A stretch of 64,000 bases of DNA from the NCBI RefSeq assembly GCF_000306945.1, contig NC_018518.1:2542001-2606000 (forward strand). Direction: 5' to 3'. Of this stretch, positions 18,849 through 29,290 are shown piece after piece. Under the pieces are notes generated by a model. That model ran no database searches and was not told where the DNA came from. It saw only the letters and a program-made list of their open reading frames with translations. Made by a program: the position numbers and the translations under genes. The first letter of the stretch is position 1. Each line of letters begins with the position of its first letter. The stretch is from Bordetella pertussis 18323 (GTDB lineage: Bacteria > Pseudomonadota > Gammaproteobacteria > Burkholderiales > Burkholderiaceae_B).

Positions 18849-20785
18849 TTACGGCTTTATCGTGATATACCCCACCGAGGCGCCGAAGCCGTCGCGGTAG
18901 CTGGCCTTGACCAGCGGGTCCAGCGTGGCGCGCACGACGGCGTGGACGCCGCCCCAGTCGGCGGCGTGCTGGAAGTTGCTGGTGATGTAGGTCCAGCCGT
19001 TGATCTCGTCGACCGCCTGCAGGCCGGTGGACTCGCCGCCGGCCGGGCACGACAGGATGCGCGAGAGTGCCCCGCTGTCGACGTTGTAGGCCCACAGGAA
19101 GTTGTTGACGTGGCCGTTGCTGTCCTCGCCGATGAACAGCGTGCGCAGCTTCTCCGAAAACTTGATGTTGTCGGGATTGGAGATGCGGTCGGCGTGGTGG
19201 CGGTTGCCCAGGGCGTCGGGCGCGGCCAGTTTCTCGCCGACCAGGGCCGGCACCGCCGCCATGTCCACCGGCACCCACTCGCTGTCGATCGCCGTGCCGG
19301 CGCTATCGCGCTGGCCGCCGCGCAGGTTCAGCGCGTACACCGCGCCCGGCTCGGGGCCCTGCACGCGCAGGTCGGGCGAGGTGCCGTCCACCATCGAGGT
19401 CTCGATGCGCGACATGGCGCTGTAGGCGATGCGGTCGCGCGCATTGACGGTGGTGCCTTCCATCTTGGAAAACGCCATCGTGCCGCCCGCCAGGGCCGCG
19501 TAGCGGTGCGTTTCCAGGAAGGCCGCGCCTGCTCGCGGCCCGGCGCCAGCCTGACCCAGTTGGCCTTGCCGTTGACGCGTATCGCCTTGAAGGCCGGGTC
19601 GCCCGGATCCGCGGTGCGCACGTCCATGATGTCGGCCGCCGTCAGGGTATCGGCCAGCGCCTCGATGTCGGCGCTGCGGGCATGGCCCAGGTTGATCCAG
19701 CCCAGCGTGCCGGCCCCCGGGCCCTCGCCCGAGGTCTGGCGCCACTTGGCGACGTAAAGCGTGCCGGCCGACAGATCGGCCTTGCGGTCGGCCACGAACA
19801 TGAACAGCCCGCCGTTGGTGGCGTCGTCGCCCATCAGACAGGTGCGCTGGTCGGGCATGACCTGGATCAGCTCGTGCGAGATGCGGCCCAGGCAATAGTG
19901 CTTCCTGATGGTGCCGGTGCCGTCCGGGTGGACCACCACTTCGGGCAGGTGCCCATAGTGATACGGATTGGCCTTGGCCGCATCGCCGTACAGGTTGCGG
20001 CTGAAGCCCTGGAACTGCGCCGAGGCGCGCGCGGTGGTCGCGTCCGGCTCGTATTCCTCGCTGGCCAGATGGGTGTTCCACGGCGACAGGCTCGCGCCGC
20101 AGGTGATCCACAGGCCGTGGGCCGGGGCGGTATCGACCGGGCTGTACTTGACCAGCGCCAGCCTGCCGGTGGCCGGATCCTGCGCCAGGGTCAGCACCGC
20201 GATGGGCGACGGCAGCAGGCCGTACATGGACTCGCCCTTCTGGTTGTGCGAGGCGTACTCGAACTGCACCACGGCGAACACCGTATTGCCCTTGACGCCC
20301 GGCACCCGGGCCGACGGCAGGGCCAGCAGGGACATGCCGTCGGGGCAGTCGGAAAAGAACTGGCGCGCCTTGCCGGGCACCGAGCTGTCCATGATGGGTC
20401 GGCCATGGATATCGAGATAGCCGCCCGCGACCAGGGTCGCGCCCTGGCCATCGGGCACGCTGTCGCCGGTCATGAAGAACGGTTCGTACCTCAGCTGGAA
20501 CGTCTGCCTGCCGCCGTCGCTGAAGCTGACCTCCAGGGTCGACTCGACGGTGGTGACGGCCATTTTTTCCGGCGCGTCCAGCGACGGCGCGGCCATGGAC
20601 GTGAAGGCGGCCGCCGCGAAATCGCCCCGCGGCCCGGCGCCGCGCGCGGCGGCCCGTGCGCCGTCGGCGCCGGCCCTGCAGCCGGCCAGCAGCGTGGCCG
20701 CGCCCACGGCGCCCAGCGGCAGCATGGGCGCGCCGCCCAGCATCTTCAGCACCAGGCGGCGCTTGCTCATCGTCGGTTCGTGCAT
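18849..20785 (-). pseudogene. PhoX/DUF839-family phosphatase-like exported protein, frameshifted
   Basis: About 645 residues when repaired, matching PhoX-type calcium-dependent alkaline phosphatases. The N-terminus has a twin-arginine-like MSKRRLVLKM followed by a lipobox-like LLAGC. The body carries family segments such as HGLWITCGASLSPWNTHL, DGTGTIRKHYCLGRISHEL and, in the downstream frame, HHADRISNPDNIKFSE. The frame breaks near 19526/19527: adding one base there gives REQAAAFLETHRYAAL, the expected family sequence. As it stands, the last roughly 225 residues are out of frame. A sequencing error cannot be excluded. The ATG at 20785 has a GGAGGG ribosome site. Confidence 0.8.
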
Positions 20786-20901
20786 GCCAGTATTCCCTCC
20801 GGATCGCGTGGTGGCGTGGGTATGACCCCCCGCATCCTAGCGATCCGCGATGACAATTCCGCTGCACTGCGCGAGGCGCCCGGCCCCGCCCTGCCGATGT
20901 C

Positions 20902-21275
20902 CTAAGCGTCGCGCCACTTGTCGATCAGGCGGCGGTCGCGCTTGGTCGGACGGCCGGCGACGATATCCATGGCGGGCTCGGGCGCCAGCCGCCGCATCTC
21001 GGCGGCCCGCTCGCGCGCCGCCGCGCTTTCCGGCGTTTCCTCGTACAGCTGCCGCGCCACCGGCGCCGGACCGCGCACGCCGCTGACCGCGCAGACCCGC
21101 ACATGGATGGGCGGATCTTCCTTGCGGATGCACACCACGTCGCCCGGCGCCACCTCGCGCGCCGGCTTGGCCGGCTGCCCGTTGACCTGCCCTTGCCGAT
21201 TTCCTGCACCGCCAGGCTGCGCGTCTTGTAGAAGCGCGCCGCCCATAGCCATTTGTCCAGCCGTATCTTGTCCAT
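20902..21275 (-). pseudogene. hslR: Hsp15-like S4-domain RNA-binding protein, frameshifted
   Basis: Hsp15 binds stalled 50S subunits carrying peptidyl-tRNA. The start region MDKIRLDKWLWAARFYKTRS is the classic S4/Hsp15 opening and runs to EIGKG. The continuation QVNGQPAKPAREVAPGD is found in another frame that closes at 20902. One added base near 21187-21191 (restoring GGGCCAGG from GGGCAGG) joins the two into about 124 residues. Without it the protein loses the second half of its RNA-binding domain. Either a real decay event or a one-base sequence error. Confidence 0.82.
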
Positions 21276-21360
21276 CTGCCGTCGCTCCGCTGCCTTTCTG
21301 ATCTAATGCGTGGCCGGATGGCCGTCATGGCCGCCGCCGCGCCCCCACAGGAGCCCCGCC

Positions 21361-21735
21361 TTGACCCGCATCAATTGTGTCCCCGTCGAAGAACTGAGCG
21401 GCCCGCACCTGGTCGCCGAATACCGCGAACTGCCGCGGGTTTTCGCGCTGGCGCACAAGGCCGCCGCGCGCGGCGCGCTGGTGCAGCCGGCCGCCTACAC
21501 GCTGGGCAAGGGCCATCTGCTGTTCTTCTACACCCGCCTGGGCTATCTGGCCAGGCGGCACCGCGCGCTGGTCGAGGAAATGCGGCGCCGCGGCTATCGG
21601 CCGGCATTCGCCGGCGTCACGCGCGAGGACTTTGCGGATATTCCCGCGCCGTTCTGGAACGACCGGACCCCGACCGAGGAGGCCCTGGCGCTCAACCGCG
21701 CGCGCATTGCCGCGCGCGGCGGCGGCAAGGCCTAG
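21361..21735 (+). CDS. T4 endonuclease V-like pyrimidine dimer DNA glycosylase
   Basis: A 124-residue protein that, with a TTG start at 21361, begins TRINCVPVEELSGPHLVAEYRELPRVF. This closely follows the N-terminus of phage T4 endonuclease V, including the catalytic Thr2 and the conserved Glu in AEYRE. Such enzymes cut the glycosyl bond of cyclobutane dimers and nick the strand. An AGGAGCC ribosome site lies just upstream, and upstream in-frame starts add only low-complexity Pro-rich residues. It is a single gene between hslR and the PII gene. The family also has uncharacterised bacterial members, so dimer specificity is inference. Confidence 0.82.
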   Translation: MTRINCVPVEELSGPHLVAEYRELPRVFALAHKAAARGALVQPAAYTLGKGHLLFFYTRLGYLARRHRALVEEMRRRGYRPAFAGVTREDFADIPAPFWNDRTPTEEALALNRARIAARGGGKA

Positions 21736-21759
21736 CGGCCCGGCGCCTGGCGCGAACGC

Positions 21760-23776
<2,017 letters not shown>

Positions 23777-23814
23777 GAACGACGGTTCCAGAATGGGAAA
23801 AAGGGAAAGAAAAA

Positions 23815-25161
23815 TTATCGCACGGGCGCGGCGCCGTCGCCGCGCAGCGCCAGCGGCGCCTCGCCCGCGGCCACCTGCTCGCGCCGGAACTCGTGCAGGG
23901 CCGCCTCGCGCATGCCGCCGGCCAGGTTGCCCAGGTCCGAGCCGGAGGGCTCCTGGAACAGCCGCAGCCCCAGCTCGGGCAGGATGGCCAGCAGATGGTC
24001 GAAGATGTCGCCCTGGATGCGCTCGTACTCGACCCAGGCGGTGATGGCCGTGAAGCAATAGATCTCGATCGGGATGCCGTTGGGCTGCGGCTCCATCATG
24101 CGCACCATCATGGCTATGTCCTGGCGCACCTCGGGGTGCTGGCGCAGGTAGGCCAGCGCATAGCCGCGGAAGGTGCCGATGTTGGTCAGGCGGCGGCGGT
24201 TGGCCGGCACCTCGGCCAGTTCGCCCAGCTGGCGGTTGGCCTCCAGCAGCGCGTCCTCCTTGGCCTGCAGGTAGTCGCGCAGCAGCACGAAGCGCTTGAG
24301 CCGTCCGCCCTCTTCCTCGTTCATGAAGCGCACGCTGGCCGCGTCCAGCCGCAGGGTGCGCTTGATGCGCCGCCCGCCCGGCTCGAACATGTGGCGGTAG
24401 TTGCGGTAGCTTTCGGAAAACAGCTTGTAGGTGGGCACGGTGGTCACCGTGTTGTCCCAGTTCTGCACCTTGACGGTATGCAGCGCGATGTCCTTGACGA
24501 AGCCGTCGGCGTTGACCTGCGGCATCTCGATCCAGTCGCCGATGCGCAGCATGTCGTTGGACGTGAGCTGGGTGCTGGCCACCAGCGACAGCAGCGTGTC
24601 CTTGAACACCAGCAGCAGCACCGCCGACAGCGCGCCCAGGCCGGAGATCATCCACAGCGGCGAGCGGTCCAGCAGGATGGAGAGCACCAGCACCGCCCCC
24701 ACCGCGCACAGGATCAGCTTGCCGATCTGGATATAGCCCTTGATCGAGCGCGTCTGCGCCCGCGTGGTGGCCGAATAGGTATCCTGCCAGGCGCTGAGCA
24801 CGCCGCTGAAGGCCACGAACACGCAGATCCAGGCCCCGGCGTGCGACAGCCGGCCCACGACGGTGACCGCGCGCTCGGCATGCGGCACCAGTTCTATGCC
24901 CATGGAGACCACCGCGAACGGCACCGCGTACCAGAAGTTCTGGTAGGCGCGGCGGCGGCTCAGGGCGCGGTCCCAGTCCTCGCGGCCGCTCAGCACCAGC
25001 AGCCGGTGGGCGAAATACAGCACGACGCGCGCCACCACCCATTGGACGAACAGCGCCGTCAGCACCAGCACGCCGATGCCGACCAGCGTCTGGCCCCATG
25101 CCGTGTCCGGCACATAGTTGTCCAGCGTGGCGACCACGTTCTCCAATTCCTTCGGCAGCAC
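23815..25161 (-). CDS. MscS-family mechanosensitive ion channel
   Basis: A 448-residue membrane protein with about five hydrophobic segments between residues 20 and 185. These are followed by the MscS pore-to-beta-domain transition ([23 protein letters not shown]) and the soluble vestibule region ([18 protein letters not shown]). The extra N-terminal segments and the long cytoplasmic tail resemble the YbdG-type subgroup. It would protect against hypo-osmotic stress. It is divergent from argH and lies 38 bases upstream of nadE. Confidence 0.88.
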   Translation of the reverse strand: MLPKELENVVATLDNYVPDTAWGQTLVGIGVLVLTALFVQWVVARVVLYFAHRLLVLSGREDWDRALSRRRAYQNFWYAVPFAVVSMGIELVPHAERAVTVVGRLSHAGAWICVFVAFSGVLSAWQDTYSATTRAQTRSIKGYIQIGKLILCAVGAVLVLSILLDRSPLWMISGLGALSAVLLLVFKDTLLSLVASTQLTSNDMLRIGDWIEMPQVNADGFVKDIALHTVKVQNWDNTVTTVPTYKLFSESYRNYRHMFEPGGRRIKRTLRLDAASVRFMNEEEGGRLKRFVLLRDYLQAKEDALLEANRQLGELAEVPANRRRLTNIGTFRGYALAYLRQHPEVRQDIAMMVRMMEPQPNGIPIEIYCFTAITAWVEYERIQGDIFDHLLAILPELGLRLFQEPSGSDLGNLAGGMREAALHEFRREQVAAGEAPLALRGDGAAPVR

Positions 25162-25252
25162 TGCATCCTCCTGAAAGCGCCATGGTGCAGATTATCCGAC
25201 AAGTCGGCCGGCGCGCCGTTCCGTGGCGCCGCCGCGGCGCGCGCCGGCCCTA

Positions 25253-25258
25253 TATAAT
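25253..25258 (+). promoter_or_regulatory. -10 box (TATAAT) of argH with very short leader
   Basis: A perfect TATAAT ends exactly 10 bases before the argH ATG. Transcription would start about 7 bases after the box, leaving only a few bases of leader. No clear -35 box is seen at 17 bases. The same spacing occurs at mfd. Confidence 0.5.
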
Positions 25259-25268
25259 TGCCCGCATC

Positions 25269-26690
25269 ATGGCAAATACTTCCCACTCCAGCCAGGACCA
25301 GTTCGCCAACAAGGCGCAGGCGTGGTCCGCCCGTTTCTCGGAACCCGTTTCCGACCTCGTCAAACGCTACACGGCCTCGGTCGATTTCGACAAGCGCATG
25401 GCGCGCCACGACATCCGCGGCTCGCTGGCGCACGCCGACATGCTGGCCGCGCAAGGCATCATCTCGGCCCAGGACCTGGCCGACATCCAGCGCGGCATGC
25501 AGCAGATCCTCTCGGAGATCGACGCCGGCTCGTTCCAGTGGCTGCTGGACCTGGAAGACGTGCACCTGAACATCGAGAAGCGCCTGGTGGAGCTCGTGGG
25601 CGACGCCGGCAAGCGCCTGCACACCGGCCGCTCGCGCAACGACCAGGTCGCCACCGACATCCGCCTGTGGCTGCGCGACGAAATCGACACCCTGGTCGAC
25701 CTGCTGCGCCAGCTGCGCCACGCGCTGGCCACGGTCGCGCTGGAGAACGCCGCCACCATCATGCCGGGCTTCACCCACCTGCAGGTGGCCCAGCCCGTCA
25801 CGTTCGGCCACCACCTGCTGGCCTATGCCGAGATGTTCGGCCGCGACGCCGAGCGCCTGGCCGACTGCCGCCGCCGCGTCAACCGCCTGCCGCTGGGCGC
25901 GGCCGCGCTGGCCGGCACCAGCTATCCCATCGACCGCGAGCGCGTGGCCCGCACGCTGGGCTTCGACGGCGTCTGCCGCAACTCGCTCGACGCCGTCTCC
26001 GACCGCGACTTCGGCATCGAATTCTGCGCCGCCGGCGCCCTGATCATGACGCACATCTCGCGTCTTTCCGAGGAACTGGTGCTGTGGATGAGCCCGCGCG
26101 TGGGCTTCATCGACCTGGCCGACCGCTTCTGCACCGGCAGCTCGATCATGCCGCAGAAGAAAAACCCCGACGTCCCCGAACTGGCGCGCGGCAAGACCGG
26201 CCGCGTCAACGGCCACCTGGTGGCGCTGCTGACCCTGATGAAGGGCCAGCCGCTGGCCTACAACAAGGACAACCAGGAAGACAAGGAAGGCCTGTTCGAC
26301 ACGGCCGACACGCTGCGCGACACCCTGACCATCTTCGCCGACATGGCCGGCGGCATCAAGGTCAAGGCCGACAACATGCGCGCCGCCGCCCTGCAGGGCT
26401 TTGCCACCGCCACCGACCTGGCCGACTACCTGGTCAAGCGCGGCCTGCCGTTTCGCGACGCGCACGAAATCGTCGCCCACGCGGTGCGCGACTGCGAGCA
26501 GCGCGGCTGCGACCTGGCCGACCTGTCGCTGGCCGACCTGCAGGCCTACCATCCCAGCATCGGCGAGGACATCCACCAGGTGCTGACGCTGGAAGGCTCG
26601 GTGGCCGCCCGCAAGCACATCGGCGGCACCGCCCCCGAGCGCGTGCGCGAGGAAGCCCAGCGCGTGCTGGCCGAGACCGCCGGCGCCTGA
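25269..26690 (+). CDS. argH: argininosuccinate lyase
   Basis: A 473-residue enzyme of the fumarase/aspartase superfamily that releases arginine and fumarate in the last step of arginine synthesis. The signature [12 protein letters not shown] lies near residue 290. [14 protein letters not shown] sequence ([13 protein letters not shown]) and the FTHLQVAQP segment with the catalytic His are upstream of it. The ATG at 25269 is the family start; a longer open frame to 25098 overlaps the opposite promoter. There is almost no room for a leader between the -10 box and the ATG. A strong hairpin terminator follows. Confidence 0.97.
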   Translation: MANTSHSSQDQFANKAQAWSARFSEPVSDLVKRYTASVDFDKRMARHDIRGSLAHADMLAAQGIISAQDLADIQRGMQQILSEIDAGSFQWLLDLEDVHLNIEKRLVELVGDAGKRLHTGRSRNDQVATDIRLWLRDEIDTLVDLLRQLRHALATVALENAATIMPGFTHLQVAQPVTFGHHLLAYAEMFGRDAERLADCRRRVNRLPLGAAALAGTSYPIDRERVARTLGFDGVCRNSLDAVSDRDFGIEFCAAGALIMTHISRLSEELVLWMSPRVGFIDLADRFCTGSSIMPQKKNPDVPELARGKTGRVNGHLVALLTLMKGQPLAYNKDNQEDKEGLFDTADTLRDTLTIFADMAGGIKVKADNMRAAALQGFATATDLADYLVKRGLPFRDAHEIVAHAVRDCEQRGCDLADLSLADLQAYHPSIGEDIHQVLTLEGSVAARKHIGGTAPERVREEAQRVLAETAGA

Positions 26691-26704
26691 CACGGCCCCG
26701 CTCC

Positions 26705-26740
26705 ATGTAAAAACTCGGCCTGCGCGCCGGGTTTTTACAT
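26705..26740. terminator. bidirectional rho-independent terminator between argH and the nitroreductase gene
   Basis: ATGTAAAAACTCGGC pairs with GCCGGGTTTTTACAT around a short loop. The GC-rich stem is flanked by A5 on one side and T5 on the other, so it can end transcription from both convergent genes. Confidence 0.9.
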
Positions 26741-26759
26741 GCCGCGCGCGCAGACGCGC

Positions 26760-27344
26760 TCAGGCGGTGACGCCCTGCCATTCGGACACGAACTCGCGGA
26801 AATCCGGGCGCTGCGCCGGCGGCACCGCGCAGCCCGGCGTGCCCAGGGCCACGAAACCCAGGAAGCGGTAGTCCATCGCGTCCAGGCCCAGCGCGTCCTG
26901 CACGTCCTCGACGTAAGTGCCCAGGCCCGTGCTCCAGAACGCGCCGTACCCCAGCATGTGCGCGGCGTTGAGGATGTTCATGACCGCCGCGCCGGTGGCC
27001 AGCAGCTGTTCCTGCTCGGGAATGCGGGTGTTGTCATGCGAAATCTTCTGCGCCACGGCGATGAACAGCGGCACGCCGGCGGCCCATTCGCGCACCGACT
27101 TCTCTTTCTCGGGCGTCATGCGCTTGTCGCCGCTGCGCTTGACCGCCTCGATCGCCAGGTCGGCCAGCCGGCCGATGGCATCGCCCCGGATCAGCACGAA
27201 CCGCCACGGGCGCAGCGCGCCATGGTCGGGCGCGCTCATGGCGGCCTGCAGGATTTGCTCCAGTTCGTCCTGCTTGGGCGCGGGCGCGCGCAGGAACTTC
27301 ATCGAACGGCGCGACGTCAGCGCGTGCAAGGGAGATACGGTCAT
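26760..27344 (-). CDS. NAD(P)H nitroreductase-family flavoprotein
   Basis: A 194-residue FMN-dependent reductase of the YdjA-like nitroreductase group. The FMN-contacting SRRSMKFL at the N-terminus, the APDHGALRPWRFV segment and the GYGAFWSTG segment are visible. Physiological substrate unknown. The start ATG lies 107 bases from the end of the first IS481 copy, so its native promoter may have been separated from it or replaced. It ends at a shared terminator with argH. Confidence 0.88.
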   Translation of the reverse strand: MTVSPLHALTSRRSMKFLRAPAPKQDELEQILQAAMSAPDHGALRPWRFVLIRGDAIGRLADLAIEAVKRSGDKRMTPEKEKSVREWAAGVPLFIAVAQKISHDNTRIPEQEQLLATGAAVMNILNAAHMLGYGAFWSTGLGTYVEDVQDALGLDAMDYRFLGFVALGTPGCAVPPAQRPDFREFVSEWQGVTA

Positions 27345-27446
27345 AGGCGCGGAAAATCTCGACGAGAAGAAAACATATTCTCATCATAGCCCAGCGCAGG
27401 GGGCCGGCCGGCCTATTCCCGGCCGCGCGCCAAGGGCATCGCCGCG

Positions 27447-28397
27447 CTAGCTGTGAACTGTCAATAGGTTGTATTCGTCCAGGTTGAGTCTGGAGATGGG
27501 TACAGCGCGCCCGATGCCTTGGTGGGGTCGATGCCAGTTGTAGTGGTGTAGCCAGGATTTCATGGCATCGGCTCGGTGTTGGGAGTTCTGGTAGGTGTGA
27601 GCGTAAGCCCACTCACGCAAGGCCGACTGGATGAAGCGTTCGGCCTTGCCATTGGTCTGTGGGCGGTAAGGTCGGGTAAAGCGGTGCTTGATGCCCAGCT
27701 CATGGCACAGCGCGGCGAAGGCGCGGCTGCGAAAGGCCGAGCCATTGTCGGTGAGCAAGCGCTGGATGGTCACGCCCAGGCGCTGGTAGTAGGCCACTGC
27801 GTCCTTGAGGAACTGGACGGCGCTGGGGAAGCGCTCGTCGGGGTGGATGTCGGTGAAGGCCACGCGGGCGTGGTCATCGATGGCCACGAAGACGAAGTCC
27901 CAGCCGGCCCCCTCAACGGTATCGCGTCGGTTGCCCGTGACCCGGTGGCCAGGGCGCTGGATACGTCCCAGCTTCTTGATGTCGATGTGCAGCAGATCGC
28001 CGGGGGCCTGATGCTCGTAGCGCACCACCGGCTCGGCCGGCTCCAGGTCGGCCAGGTGCGACAGACCGGCGCGGGCCAGGACGCGGCTGACGGTGCTGGC
28101 TGACACGCCCAGCGCCTGGGCGATGCGCGCTTGGGTCAGCCGCTTGCGGCGCAGCTCCACGATAGCCAGCGCCTTGGCCGGCGCAATCGCTCGGGGCGAG
28201 ACCGTCGGGCGCGAGGACGCATCGGCCAAGCCCGCCTGGCCCTGAGCCAGGAAGCGGCCCAGCCATTTGCGCACAGTCGGCGCGGTGACCCCATAGGCGC
28301 GGGCCGCTTCAGGCACACAAACTTGATGGGCGATCAATTGCTGGACCATTTCGAGTCGACGTAGGAAGGTCAATCGGGCATGCTTATGGGTGTTCAT
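27447..28397 (-). CDS. IS481 transposase (copy 1)
   Basis: A 316-residue transposase with two helix-turn-helix regions in the first 130 residues ([20 protein letters not shown], then [20 protein letters not shown]) and a DDE integrase core from about residue 145. The first Asp is in [11 protein letters not shown], the second in LLTDNGSAF and the Glu near NGKAERFIQ. The TAG stop codon is not inside the element: its bases come from the duplicated CTAG target site. Looks intact and probably active. Confidence 0.95.
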   Translation of the reverse strand: MNTHKHARLTFLRRLEMVQQLIAHQVCVPEAARAYGVTAPTVRKWLGRFLAQGQAGLADASSRPTVSPRAIAPAKALAIVELRRKRLTQARIAQALGVSASTVSRVLARAGLSHLADLEPAEPVVRYEHQAPGDLLHIDIKKLGRIQRPGHRVTGNRRDTVEGAGWDFVFVAIDDHARVAFTDIHPDERFPSAVQFLKDAVAYYQRLGVTIQRLLTDNGSAFRSRAFAALCHELGIKHRFTRPYRPQTNGKAERFIQSALREWAYAHTYQNSQHRADAMKSWLHHYNWHRPHQGIGRAVPISRLNLDEYNLLTVHS

Positions 28398-28494
28398 CCG
28401 GCCGGGCTCCTTGAGTGAACTGGGGGATCGGCGATTTCCAGTTTCTCAAATCCGGTTCGGATGAACCATGCATACAACCTATTGAATCTTCACA
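27452..28494 (-). mobile_element. IS481 insertion sequence, copy 1
   Basis: A complete 1,043-base element bounded by near-perfect inverted ends (TGTGAACTGTCAATAGGTTG at the left, the complement of TGTGAAGATTCAATAGGTTG at the right). The flanking bases are GCTAGC on the left and CCTAGC on the right, fitting the known NCTAGN target preference of IS481 except for a mismatch in the first base. Identical in length to the copy at 33030-34072, with a few base differences. High copy number of this element is a hallmark of B. pertussis. Confidence 0.95.
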
Positions 28495-28495
28495 C

Positions 28496-29143
28496 CTAGC
28501 GGGCCAGCGGATACTCGATCTCGCGTTCCGAGCCATTATTGCCCGGGAAATTGTCGAATATTGCCTGCACCAGATACGGCATGGCGCCCAGCAGGTCGTC
28601 GCGCCCGCTGGTAATGTACGCGGTCGATCGATAGACTTCGGCGCCGCCGCGCGCGGTATCGCGGATTTCCAGGCTCAGGCTATTGCGATACGCCACGGTG
28701 GGCACGTCGACCCATTCCGGCCCCCAATACCCGACTCCACCGCCCCACCAGCGCGGCCCGTAATAACCGCCATAACCGCCGTAGAAATAGGGATCATAGG
28801 CGCGCCGCACCATAACCTGGGTCTGCGCGGAGCCATAACGGAAGGACACCGTAAACCGCGCTTTCCGGCCCTCGCGCGCCTCAACCAGGCCGGTGGCGCC
28901 GATACCGGCGCGCACCATGTCCTGATAGGACTGATATTCGAGATTGTTGAGCTGCCCGCTTTCAGGCGCGAACTGGTAGGTCTGTCCGGCAACGCCGTCC
29001 GGCCATTGCTGGAACGAGGTGACGCGCGCCGACACGCTGGGCGCGGCGCACCCGGCCACCAGCGCCGCGCCCGCCAGCAGGGCCGCCAGCCCGGCCAGCC
29101 CGGCCAGCCGCGCCAGGCGCGAATACGCATGAATACTGAACAT
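28496..29143 (-). CDS. DUF4136-type lipoprotein
   Basis: A 215-residue predicted lipoprotein. A hydrophobic signal ending in the lipobox LVAGC (about residues 24-28) is followed by the beta-rich DUF4136-like body (SFQQWPDG opening, FRYGSAQTQVMV, and an aromatic Gly-Tyr rich stretch around YDPYFYGGYGGYYG). Function unknown; members sit in the cell envelope. A GGAGGG ribosome site precedes the ATG at 29143. Its TAG stop lies in the CTAG target of IS481, which starts 2 bases further on, so the insertion left the protein complete. Confidence 0.78.
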   Translation of the reverse strand: MFSIHAYSRLARLAGLAGLAALLAGAALVAGCAAPSVSARVTSFQQWPDGVAGQTYQFAPESGQLNNLEYQSYQDMVRAGIGATGLVEAREGRKARFTVSFRYGSAQTQVMVRRAYDPYFYGGYGGYYGPRWWGGGVGYWGPEWVDVPTVAYRNSLSLEIRDTARGGAEVYRSTAYITSGRDDLLGAMPYLVQAIFDNFPGNNGSEREIEYPLAR

Positions 29144-29290
29144 GACTGCGGCCCTCCAGGCCGGACGCAAACCGGATATTCCTTCGACCGCCGCGCCGGG
29201 CGAAGGTTTCATTTGGGTACCTGAGCAATGCGGGGGCATGCGGCGCTGCATCTACAATACCCGCATTGTCCATCATCTGTTTCGTAGGCC

